Assembly: GCF_016801865.2 (NCBI RefSeq)
Contig: NC_068937.1
Location: forward strand, 4,662,191 to 4,726,190
DNA: 64,000 nucleotides
Direction: 5' to 3'
Source of the DNA: Culex pipiens pallens
Lineage: Eukaryota > Arthropoda > Insecta > Diptera > Culicidae
Shown here piece after piece: positions 34,001 through 44,803 of the stretch. The first letter of the stretch is position 1. Every line of letters starts with the position of its first letter. The position numbers and the translations under genes are program-made. The notes under the pieces are model-generated. The model was not told where the DNA came from. It saw only the letters and a list, made by a program, of their open reading frames with translations, and did no database searches.

Positions 34001-36554
34001 TCAAAATTCCTTGATTTTCCTTGACCGCAGCTTCGGGCTTGGATTGGTGTTCTCCTGGCAGCATTTTGGTGCTGGACTTTTGATCCCCGACGAGCTGATC
34101 AAAGTTGTACAGGGATGCGAAGACAATCTTGGATCTCCGACGAATTGATCGTCGAATTGATGGCCACCGGAGTACGAGACAATGTGGGTTTGTGGAGTAT
34201 GCGTACGAAACAACGTGGTTACTTCCGTGGGTTCTACGGATGCAACGCGGGACCACACGTGGACGGCAGGATCTGATTGGAATACGTTTGTTGCCTGAAA
34301 AAAAGATGCGTCAATCATAAATTGGCAAGCATTTATAAATAAAATTCAGATTTGAATAATAATAACATGAAAATTTCAAGATACTAAATTTCAAAAAAAA
34401 TCCTTAAAAAATAAAAATTGCATGACTTTTTAAAAGTTTAAACATCTATAAAAAAATAATAATGAATGTATCTTAAAATTTTAAAATGCATAAAACGTGT
34501 TTGAAAATTTTAAGAAATTTAAAAATGCTAAAAAAATTAATGTTCTTGTGTTTGAAAATTTTAAGAAATTTAAAAATGCTGAAAAAATTAATGTTCTTAT
34601 GCTTGAATTTCAAGATTTCAATTTTTTTGAAATTCAAAATTCTTTGAAATATTTTATGAACCGTCATCAGAGGTGACATTCTGTCATCAGGGGTGAGATT
34701 GGGTCAAACAAAAATGCTGAAATTTGTATGACCCAATCTCACACCCCACACCCAATGGAACTATATAACTTTAATTTTTAAGGATTACAGAATGTTAAAA
34801 TTTTAGAAAATATCAAATGTTACGAATTTTCAAAATATTCTAAAATTCTTAAAGTTAACAAATATCAAAACATAAAAAATGTAATAAAAATAATCTAATC
34901 AAAAATTTCAAAATTCTAAAATTCAAAAATTCTAAAATTCTAAAATTTCAAAATTCAAAAATTCTAAAATTCTAAAATTCTAAAATTCTAAAATTCTAAA
35001 ATTCTAAAATTCTAAAATTCTAAAATTCTAAAATTCTAAAATTCTAAAATTCTAAAATTCTAAAATTCTAAAATTCTAAAATTCTAAAATTCTAAAATTC
35101 TAAAATTCTAAAATTCTAAAATTCTAAAATTCTAAAATTCTAAAATTCTAAAATTCTAAAATTCTAAAATTCTAAAATTCTAAAATTCTAAAATTCTAAA
35201 ATTCTAAAATTCTAAAATTCTAAAATTCTAAAATTCTAAAATTCTAAAGTTCTAAAATTCTAAAATTCTAAAATTCTAAAATTCTAAAATTCTAAAATTC
35301 TAAAATTCTAAAATTCTAAAATTCTAAAATTCTAAAATTCTAAAATTCTAAAATTCTAAAATTCTAAAATTCTAAAATTCTAAAATTCTAAAATTCTAAA
35401 ATTCTAAAATTCTAAAATTCTAAAATTCTAAAATTCTAAAATTCTAAAATTCTTAAGTTCTAAAATTCTTTAACCTTAAAATTCTGAAATCCATAAATCA
35501 TCCAATGCAGTTCACGTAATTTAAAATTCTTAATATTTGACAGACCAAATTTCAAAAAAATTAACATTGTATAAACCTTAAAATACTGCAAAAGTTAATA
35601 GTTCTTAGAGTTATTCAAAGATTTCTGGAGTTTTAAGAAGTCTTAGAATTTTTAGGATTCTAGAATTTTTAGACTTTTGAAATTGCTAATTTTATAATTA
35701 ATAGAGTTTTTCGAATTTTTAAAATTTTAGAAATTCAAAATATAAAGCTATAACAAAATTTGATTGTTATTTTATTTTTGATTTTTTTTAATTTCAAACT
35801 CATAATTTTTAGAATTTTTGGATTTTGTTTTTATTTTAGGTATTTTGGGAATATAAGAATTTTAATAATGTTAAAATTTAACAATTAAAGTATTTTAGAA
35901 TTAAAGAATTTCAGTATTTGAGGGTTTTTTTTTTCAATTGCAAAATTTAAATATTTTAGATTTTCAGATTTTTAAAGGGAAATGTTTTGAGAACTTTAAG
36001 ATTTCGAAAATTTTATGAATTATTAGATTCTATAATTTAAGAATATTAAAAATTTACACAATTCCATGAAGTAATAATTTTTCGATTGAATTACGATGTA
36101 AAACACAGCTGAAAGGAACACCAAAACTCTGTTGTGAACCTAAATGATCTCACTGTAACTTGATTATTTACAAATAAAACAGAATTGAATTAAATTGAAC
36201 ACTATTCCATGAATTTAAAGAAATTTTTACTCTTCGAATTCTTGCATTCTATAATTCTGAAATACTAGAGTTTTAAAATTGAGAATGACAAACTTTAGAA
36301 TTTTACAGTTTTAGTGTTTAAGATTTTTTAAATTCTGGTAATTTAGATTTTTCTGTGGTTTGGCATTATTGGGTAAAAACGTGGATTAGATAACAATTTT
36401 GATGTTTTGAGGTTTTGAATTTAATACAATTTCACACAAACACACACTTCGTTTCTAAAACATGACTCACCAGTTTCATCAGGTATGTGCCCCAACCTCC
36501 CGCGGAAAGTAAAACACCAACCGCTACCTCGATCGCAAACCGGTTCCTTCCCAT
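34001..36554 (-). CDS. Candidate two-exon gene, small membrane-segment protein
   Basis: On the minus strand an exon 36581-36471 has acceptor TTCCAG and donor GTGAGT; its first ATG (36554) follows in-frame stops at the end of the upstream putative exon. It gives MGRNRFAIEVAVGVLLSAGG and WGTYLMKL, a likely single membrane span, with two thirds of codons ending in G or C. A second exon from 34294 (after TTTTTTTCAG) in phase 0 adds 97 residues (ATNVFQSDPAVHVW onward) to TGA at 34003-34001, total 125. A minus-strand AATAAA near 33930 would serve as poly(A) signal. In the downstream half of exon 2 another frame (SKIVFASLYNFDQLVGDQKS) has better codon bias, so the exon end or frame may be wrong. A non-coding first exon could end at the donor 36672. 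Protein not recognised. Confidence 0.35.
34905..35460. repeat. 8-bp satellite, unit AAAATTCT
   Basis: About 0.55 kb of near-perfect 8-base repeats with rare variants (near 35249), grading into diverged AT-rich sequence on both sides. It lies inside the intron of the candidate minus-strand gene. Confidence 0.95.
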
Positions 36555-36984
36555 CTCGTCTTCCGCCACGAAGACCGAAATCTGGAATAGAAGACACTTT
36601 GATTCGGTCACTCGCGCACCCCGGCCGGAACATTTCGGCAGCAAAAATATCACAATCTAGAACTAAACTTACCTACTATCCGTCGAAAATCGTCCAAAAT
36701 CTTCGAAGCTCGTAAACCAAATCCCAAAAGGAACGACAGCTGGTTCGATTCGGTTGCAATCAAGTCCGAACAAGACACGGAACAAGATCAACTGAAGAGA
36801 ACTGTCAAACTGTTTGCGTCGACGAAAATCGTGACGTCGAATTGAAAGAAAATCGATGGAAAAAACAATGTCGGGCATGTCGAGTGTTTGGCGTACGTTT
36901 GTCGTCCTTTCGACCAATCGATATCGAAACGGTAAAATCAAAACCGTGCGACAACTCGTACGACGTGCGACATTTTTCAAACAG

Positions 36985-38615
36985 GGTGGTTACTTTGTTT
37001 GACAGCTGCGTTTGAGTTATTTAGCGTGCGCTTCAGGTGGAAAAGAAAGGTTATCTGGCGGAAGATGGGGCGCTTGGAAACAAAGGTAAGTGAGAATTTT
37101 GACAGCTGTCAATGTACACCAATTCTTGGGTTAAGAAACCTGGAAAGAACCTTCACTCAGATTAGCAAAACGTTCTTCTAGAAATTACAACTCATTAATG
37201 CCACGCACTATCTGCCTGAGTCACGGCTAATAATAAACCCCTTTTGTTGGTTGAGTGCAGTTCAATCCAGATTACGGACCAACGACTGTCAAGCAAACCT
37301 GCCCGTTGTTTACTTTGAAGGCAGTAAACAGTAAACAGAACGGCGAAGGGTTAGCAAGCCATGATCACCGCTCCAGCCTTTCAAGGCCTACGCCGATTGA
37401 TATTCATTGAAAAATCGAACACTCTGCTTATCATGAATCAAACATTACCCAACCCATCGTACGATCCTAGCTTGCTTGCAAGTACATAATCATAAAAATT
37501 TACATGCAATGTTTATATTTGCCTCTCATCGGGGTGACAGACCCACCCTAACCGCAAAAAGTTGACGTGATAACGCAACCCATCAAGTAGGTCTAGAACG
37601 GAACGCAAATTAACCCCGATTTGACACTTGCCCAAGGAGGCGACGACATGTGCGACGGATTTGCAAACATCTTCGCGACGGATGCCGGTGCCTACTTGGA
37701 TTATGCCGTTAAATTTTATGGCCGCGAACGTCACGCCGAAATCTCCGGAATGGCTGTTTGGTTTGCAAAAATTGACGTACGAACTTTTATAATGGGATCT
37801 TTTGCATGAGAGGAAATTTTGGGATGAGTAAGAAGAGGAATTCGACCGTTTGGTGACGTTTGATAACGGGGAAAGCGACCTTGGCGTAATGTTTGGCGAA
37901 ATTGCGAATTGCGCACAAATGGTTGATTAAAAGGAATGTTTGTGAAATTTGCTGATAATGATTTTAATGTAAGGTGTTATATCACATTCACCATTTCATA
38001 CCATTTAGTGCTTCACAACAAAGACTAGCTTGGTTTCAGCGAGCAACAAATATTTACAATGGTTCAAATCAAGAAAAAATATAAAATTTTATGAAAACTT
38101 GACTTATTCCTTTTTTAAGTTTGTATTAAAATAATCTCAAATCCCTAAAATCAAACTTTCTTAAAAATTGTTTTGTACCCAACCCTCTCCGATTTCAATG
38201 AAACTTTTTAGACATGGTATCCTAGGCCTATATGAAAATGACCATTATGAAGGGCGTAGGTAATTTAAATATGTTTGTATTTTGTAATTTAAAAATTACT
38301 GTATCTCGAAGCCTTTGAATCGTATCAAAAAGTGGTACCAGAAAAATTTCTGATTCGAGATGGAATTGCTCTAAAAAAGCAAAAGAAATCTCCTAAATCT
38401 CATTTCAGAGTACCGTCATCTGGGGCGAATTTGAACAGCAGTTTTTAGCAATGTTGCAGCCAAAATTATTTTGATATTTTGGACGTTTTTAATAGATTCA
38501 ATGCAACAAAATGTGTACAAAAAGAAGTCAAATTTATCCCAGAATCGTCGTATTTTATGCCAGAAACGGCACGAACAATTTGTCTTTCCAAAAAAATTAA
38601 ATCTCTTCAAAAATT
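36985..38615. other. Unassigned, locally GC-richer DNA
   Basis: At 37064 an ATG opens MGRLETK, which runs straight into GTAAGT (37085-37090). This could be the first exon of a plus-strand gene divergent from the candidate at 36554, but no second exon is found. The patch 37190-37920 has balanced composition and open frames on both strands without recognisable motifs. A fragment of the 27982 foldback family lies at 38171-38372. Confidence 0.35.
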
Positions 38616-39750
38616 GAGCAGTTCTCTAGGATTACGGTCATTCGATTTATTTTGTATTTTTTAATCCGACTGAAACTTTTTCGGTGCCTTCGGTATGCCC
38701 AAAAAAGCCATTTTGCATCATTAGTTTGTCCATATAATTTTCCATACAAATTTGGCAGCTGGCCATACAAAAATGATGTATGAAAATTAAAAAATCTGTA
38801 TCTTTAGAAGGAATTTTCTAATCGATTTCAAATCAAGACTAACATTTCAAAAAGGCCAAACATTCAGTATTACGCCCTTTTAAAAAGTAAGTCTTGATTT
38901 GAAAATTTTGAAAATATTGTTTTCGAAAAGATCGGAAAATTTCACAAATGTTTCTTTTTAAACATTGAAAATCGGACCATTAGTTGCTGAGATATCGACA
39001 TTGAAAAATGGTGGGCTGTTTGTGTGAGACTTAGAAAACATCAATTTTCCTGTTTTTAAACCTTTGCATTGCAATATCTCAGCAACTAAAGGTCGTATCA
39101 ACAAAGTTCGAAGAAGCAGAATATAGAGAATTTTCTCGGCTTTTCAAAAATATTTTTTTCAAAAGTGGGCAAACATGTGCACTATTTTAAAAAAATGAAA
39201 AACTGCGACTATTTTCAAAAAAGTTACATAAAATTGGCTATAACTTGAAAACGGTGCACTTTATCAAAATTTCACTAAAGTACTTTTTGATTGCAAATTT
39301 AATTTTACATCGAAAAATGAAGTTAAAAAATTTTTACGACCGAAATTTCGATTTTTTGAAAAAATCAGTATTGATTTAAAAATCATAACTAGGTCAATGA
39401 TTTTTTGCACAACCTGGAAATTTCTGAAAAGTTGGCATTTTATGTAAATAATTAAAAATAATGTTTTTTTGCAAATCAAGTTTTAGTGATAAAAAGTTAA
39501 ATAAAAAAAAATCACCAAATTTTTTTTACCTTGTATCATTTTTTTTCCAGTGTAGTCCGTATTCATACCTACAACTTTGCCGAAGACACCAAATCGATCA
39601 AAAAATTCCTTCAAAAATACAGATTTTTGAATTTTCACATACCATTTGTGTATGGACAGCTACCAAATTTGTATGGAAAATTATATGGACAAACTAATGA
39701 TGCAAAATGGCTTCTTTGGACATACCGAAGGCACCAAAACCAAAAAAAAT
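38616..39750. mobile_element. Foldback DNA transposon (GAGCARTTCTC family), copy 4, right end lost
   Basis: Left end GAGCAGTTCTC at 38616. The arms are asymmetric: the left arm is deleted to about 210 bp, the right arm is about 900 bp. The right terminus decays near 39750 into unrelated A-rich sequence, so no target duplication can be read. Confidence 0.8.
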
Positions 39751-39966
39751 ATAAAAAATTGCAAAATGTTAATGAACTTATTAATGAACAATTATTAAGT
39801 TAAAGACGTAATTTTCCGATCTGTGGTTCCAAAATGCAAAATTTGAAAATGGCCTGAAAGTGCAATATTTGATTGAAAATACAAATTAATGTGAATTTAG
39901 CTTTTTTATGTTTTACAATTGGGTTTTTTTTAAATGATAATTGAACAAAAGAATTGATTTGAAATA

Positions 39967-40652
39967 GGGTAGAGTAGACATCAATGAGACACGGGGAACA
40001 ATGATAAAATGGCTCTCACAAGTCGTAGTTTCAACCAATCAGGCTCATATTTGGGGGAAAGGTGTGTCTACTGGATACACGTCTGCCATATTAGTGGCTT
40101 TGGTTATGGATCCTCCTTTAAAAAGTTATTCATAAATGTTTGATTCTGGAGTGTAAAAGTAAATTATGAACAAAAAATACTTTTTCGCTCGTGATTTTTG
40201 GCATATTTATAGAGTTTAAACTTCATTTAACCAAAAATACAAAGTTATTTGGTATTAATATATGGATTTTACAAAATTTAAATATGTACTTTTTAGTGAA
40301 ACTTTTGTTAATAAAAGTTTCATGTTGACAAAATTGCCCTGAAATGTTCAAGGCAAGTCATCTGCAATGGAACAATACAAAAACATGATGTTTTACTAGA
40401 AAAATGTTGATTTTCGTAGAGTGTCTCATTGTTCCCTAGCTGTCTCATTGTTCCTGCCAAGTGCGTCTACAATGAGACAGTTGAATAACTCTGGCTGTAG
40501 ATGTCGGATCGATCTCATATTTTGGTCAATATTAGAACACATTAAAAGAAAGAAAATGCAACAAAAAGCGCATTAAAACATGCTGATAAAAAAATTAGAA
40601 AAATCGTTGAAAGTTGAAAACCAAAAGTGTCTCATTGATGACTACCCTACCC
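39967..40652. mobile_element. TA-flanked element (GGGTAGAGTAG ends)
   Basis: Ends GGGTAGAGTAGACATCAATG and, reversed, GGGTAGGGTAGTCATCAATG, with TA on each side (39965-39966, 40653-40654). The interior repeats TGTCTCATTGTTCC and relatives. 686 bp, no coding frame. Confidence 0.75.
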
Positions 40653-40756
40653 TAAATTAAAATCAAATTAATTTCTTAATTTTTGTAAAATTATAGTTTT
40701 TGCTAAATTAAAAAAAAAGTAATCATGAAAATATTTTGAAATCGTTTATTTGAACA

Positions 40757-40986
40757 CTATCAGAAATTTACCAACACATTCAAAGTATGTTTACATGGCA
40801 GCTGGGGGTTTGTTTGCATCAGATCTGCTATCTCTTTCTAGCAAAAGTTTTTTGTCAGGCGTCTTCTAGCTGTTTGTTATTGAATAAGCGCCCGATATAT
40901 CAGCCAACATATTTCGCAGGGCTGACACTGTGACAAGGAGTTCGTCATTTTTGGGTTATTTTTTTTCGCTGGGGCTAGAAAGCCTT
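40757..40986. mobile_element. MITE, AGGCTTTCTAG family, degraded copy
   Basis: Recognisable by CAGAAATTTACCAACACATTC, CGCCCGATATATCAGCC and the right end CTAGAAAGCCT. The left terminus and several internal pieces are missing. Confidence 0.75.
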
Positions 40987-41336
40987 GTTGAGATCATTAG
41001 TTGAAAAATTGAAATTGCCTTAATTATTAAAAATTTCTTAAAAGAAATCACTTGGTTGAACATAAAATATTGTTGTCTTCTGTTATTTTTTATTTTTTTT
41101 TCAATAAATAGATCATAGATGTTGTAGAAATGTAGTTAGTAATGTGATTTATTTGTATTAAAGATATTTTTGGAATGATTTCAATCTTAGCACCATTTTT
41201 GTATGGAAATTTGGTGTTAATAATGTATTAACCACAAACAAACAGGCGTGAACCTTGAAGAACTTAATTTGATAAAAATCGATTTTTTTAATGTTGACAT
41301 AGTCTGTTATAATAATCCGACATAATCTGTTTTTCA

Positions 41337-41955
41337 GTAGGGACCTATAAACAACGGTAATAACAGCTTAAAACCCATTTCTGATCCTTGTTTTTTATTC
41401 AAATGCAAACTTTCAAAACTGACAGGACGACATTTTACCACGGACGAACGGACATGACACGGGGTTTCAAAAAAGTAAAACAGGTTTTCTTTTACTTCTT
41501 CTTGGCGAAAACCTGCGCAAGCGAGATCGCTTATGTCAAAATCTTCGCGCCACGTGGTTTAAAACGTAAACAAAGCCAGCTGATGATGCCAACTCATGGG
41601 TATTTTTAGAAATGGTCGTATGAATATACATTAAAAATACAATTTCTATCATTTTTTCGGCAATTGTAGGGCCCTTGATAAATTACATAGAATCATAAAG
41701 GCAAACTTAATGTCAAAAAAACTGTTTCTAGCACCATGCTAATGCTAAATGTTTTAATTAATTGTTGCATAAGATATTTTGAGAAATCACGCTTAATCGC
41801 GCGATGTTACTTGGACAACTTGAATCTAGTAGTCACCTTGGAACGAGCTGTCAAAAAGAGAATTTACGCCAAGAAGGTCTTTTGCAGTTTTTTTTTTCAA
41901 AATTCATTTAAAAAATCGGGCTTAAAACTATTTTAAACTTCATTTTAGGACCGAT
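41337..41955. mobile_element. Degraded AATT-family MITE with internal insertion
   Basis: The left block (GGGACCTATAAACAACGG, CCATTTCTGATCC) and the right block (CTTCATTTTAGGACC near 41939) match the GGGTNCTAAA family. About 300 bp of unrelated DNA lies between. Confidence 0.5.
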
Positions 41956-42049
41956 TTGGCTTTTTCACTGAACGATTTCAACTTGTTTTTATAACCCTCA
42001 GCAAACCTTAAGAGGCAGTATTTGTAGATTCTGCTCGGTTTGTTCTAGA

Positions 42050-43625
42050 GGTCGTATCGAGGTGCTCCGATTTGGATGAAACTTTCAGGGATTGTTTGTC
42101 TATACATGAGATGAACTCATGCCAAATATGAGCCCTCTACGACAAAGGGAAGTGGGGTAAAACGGGCATTGAAGTTTGAGGTCCAAAAAACATGAAAAAT
42201 GTTAAAATTGCTCGCATTTCCGTAAAACTTCATCAATTCCAACTCTCTTAAATGCATTCGAAAGGTATTTTAAAGCCCTTCAAAATGTGCTATAGACATC
42301 CAGGATTGGTTTGACTTTTTCTCATAGCTTTTGCAAATTACTGTTAAAAATGGATTTTTTTAAAACCTTAATAACTTTTGGCAACAGCCTCCAACACCCA
42401 TACTCCCATGGGTCAAAAGTTAGGGAATTTCATGGACTATAAGCCTACGGTATTAACTTTTTGGCCAATCGCAGTTTTTCTCAAAGTTTTACGATTTTTC
42501 TAGAACAAACATTTTACAACGTTAGTTTTTGCCCTGTAGGCCAAGAAGACGGCACTTTTTGGTCTCAATTTTGTCATATTCGGAATCCTCGGACAATTTC
42601 ACGTAAGTTAGAAGTATTGGAGCTGTAATTTTGATTTAAAAAATAATTAAATAAAACATTTTTGAAAAAAGAAATAGATCTTATTTACCCTATGATCAAT
42701 ACGTCAAATGCTGTATCAAGTAGGCGAAAACTTGTTTTACCCATAATTAGACAAAATGCTAAATAATATTTTAATTAATTCTAAATGGCATTTTTTCCAA
42801 TCAAATTCAAAATTCCAACACCTCAATTTCATGTAAAATTTTCTGAGGATTCCAAATACACTCAACCCCCGGTGGTTGGTCACTTTTTCGTTTGACACTT
42901 TTTTAGTTTGTACCCCGTTGGTTGGTCAAAGTCAAACTAAAAAGTGACGAACTGTCACTTTTTACATGGCGCTCACGCACACTATTAAAACAAACGTTTG
43001 GTAGTGTGTGTAAACTCCGTGTAAAAGGTGTGTCAAACTAAAACGTGACCCCGTTCGTTTGACAACAGTTGGTGTCAAACCATCGGGGTTTGAGTGTATG
43101 TCAAAATTGAGACCAAAAAGTGCCGCTATGGAGGCCTACAGGACAAAAACCAACGTTGTAAAATGTTTGTTCTAGAAAAATCGTAAAACTATGAGAAAAA
43201 CTGCGATTGGCCAAAAAGTTAATACCGTAGGCTTATAGTCCATGAAATTCCCTAACTTTTGACCTATGGGAGTATGGGTGTTGGAGGCTGTTGCAAAAAG
43301 TTATTAAGGTTTTAAAAAAATCAATTTTCAACAGTAATTTGCAAAAGCTATGAGAAAAAGTCAAACCAATCCTGGATGTCTATAGCACATTTTGAAGGGC
43401 TTTAAAATACCTTTCGAATGCATTTAAGAGAGTTGGAATTGATGAAGTTTTACGGAAATGCGAGCAATTTTAACATTTTTCATGTTTTTTGGACCTCAAA
43501 CATCAATGCCCGTTTTACCCCACTTCCCTTTGTCGTAGAGGGCTCATATTTGGCATGAGTTCATCTCATGTATAGACAAACAAACCCTGAAAGTTTCATC
43601 CAAATCGTAGCACCTCGATACGACC
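42050..43625. mobile_element. Large inverted-repeat element (GGTCGTATCGAGG ends)
   Basis: Arms of about 0.7 kb with ends GGTCGTATCGAGGTGC and its reverse. Both arms share phrases such as CTCATAGCTTTTGC almost perfectly. The right arm carries a 238-bp MITE at 42859-43096. No target duplication is clear. Confidence 0.85.
42859..43096. mobile_element. TA-targeting MITE nested in an inverted-repeat element (CACTCAA ends)
   Basis: Ends CACTCAACCCCCGGTGG and, reversed, CACTCAAACCCCGATGG, with TA at 42857-42858 and 43097-43098. The left arm of the host (42570-42595, GTCATATTCGGAATCC) is the unoccupied site. The first bases equal those of the MITE at 28026, but the interior differs. Confidence 0.88.
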
Positions 43626-44661
43626 TGTTTCACATCGGTGAAAAACTCGCTCTTAAATTTGGCCCGAGAAATTAGGGGAAAAAACAATTATTGTGTTTTC
43701 AAAAAACTTCAAAATTTCAATGGAATTTTAAGTGCAGATTAAATCAATTCAAAATTGATTGAGATTTTAAAATTCTGACTTGTAATTTATATTTTGATAT
43801 TTATTTTATATTTCTTACAGGACAAACCTTTTAAATTTCGTAATTTGAAGAAAAAATATTTAACTCAGGTTCAAACCAATTGAAAGTTGTTTTTATTATT
43901 ATAATCTCAAGTGCCACCCAATAAACTTGTCATCCATTCATCACAGCCCAATCACTGGCCAGAGTCTGCCACGAATCCGGCCTCAACTCGTGCCCACCCG
44001 AAAGTGACCGCTCACTATCAGCATTGGCTACACTTTTATTGAAATTTGAGCGAAAAACAAACAAAATCAAAAATTCCAAACAACAAACACCAAAACCTTC
44101 TCCGCTGAGCACATGGTCGCCGCCACGCCGAGGACATCAACCAGCCCGGCGCGTCCGTTACGGCGATGATACGTCGTAATCATCACTGATAAGACTGCGC
44201 CATGTTCTCCCCGGGTAAGCTTGGCTTAAGTTGCACTTTCTCGGCAGGCTATTAGCTGAGCCAGTCAATAATTTCCAGCCAGTCTCGGTCGGAACGCGTC
44301 GCGGAACGGGGCCCGGTAAAGTTTCCTTTTTCGTTGAGTGAAAGTGAAGAACAGCCTTACTCTGGGTGATTTGCTGTGTTGAGAGGTGGTTCTACGAGCC
44401 TCAAGGAAATCGAAGGAGGCCGGCAAGTGTGCAACGACTGTTTTTTTATTTGGGGGTGGAAAAGCTTCTTCAGTGAACAAGTTGTAGTTGGCCATGTGAT
44501 TTGAATTATTCTAAAAGGAAAAAAAAAGATACACGTTAAAGCAAAAAACAGTAAAATTAGTGCAATTTTTACCCACCAAGTACATCGATTTAAAGTGGGA
44601 GGAAGAGTTCCAAAAGGAATAAGGAAGTTCAAGTGCAGCAAAAAAAAAACAAAAAAAAAGG
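43626..44661 (+). promoter_or_regulatory. Upstream region and 5' UTR of the transporter gene
   Basis: From about 43900 the DNA becomes GC-richer and unique, as expected of a promoter. A GATA-type site TGATAAG lies at 44187-44193. An A-rich leader (44641-44661) precedes the ATG. No TATA box or transcription start can be placed. Confidence 0.4.
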
Positions 44662-44803
44662 ATGGGAACCGTGGGAAAGCTGGAGCACCAGGCTTCGACG
44701 CGGAAAATGCTGAGCCAGCAAAGCAGCAGCGATTCGGTGGAGCGCCAGAAACGGTGCGGGGCCTGGGCGGAAAAGTGGATCGCCGTGATGTACACCGTCG
44801 TTG
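44662..44803 (+). CDS. Transporter exon 1
   Basis: ATG in an A-rich context; encodes the 40-residue polar N-terminus and the start of TM1 (WIAVMYTVV), ending in the first base of Ala48 before GTGAGT. The first intron is 7.4 kb. Confidence 0.82.

Larger units (their letters stand above)
33640..36985. other. Possible large element or gene island with CG-rich palindromic motifs at both borders
   Basis: The left border (33644-33860) and the right border (36820-36984) both hold many copies of TCGTACGAC / GTCGCACG motifs in both orientations. Their outermost bases are similar in inverted orientation: CCCTGACTGAAAAG on the left, CCCTGTTTGAAAAATG on the right when reversed. No target duplication is evident. 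The interior holds a candidate minus-strand gene and an 8-bp satellite. Confidence 0.35.

Noticed and set aside
36669..36980. 103-codon minus-strand frame as coding exon 1 of the candidate gene
   Set aside because: It ends with two bases of a codon at the donor 36672, and joining it to the exon at 36581 gives a frame that stops soon, so it cannot feed the membrane-segment frame. It is more likely untranslated.
37513..37809. Open frames on both strands near 37.5-37.8 kb
   Set aside because: Both strands are open over the same bases, without motif, signal or splice context; balanced composition alone explains them.
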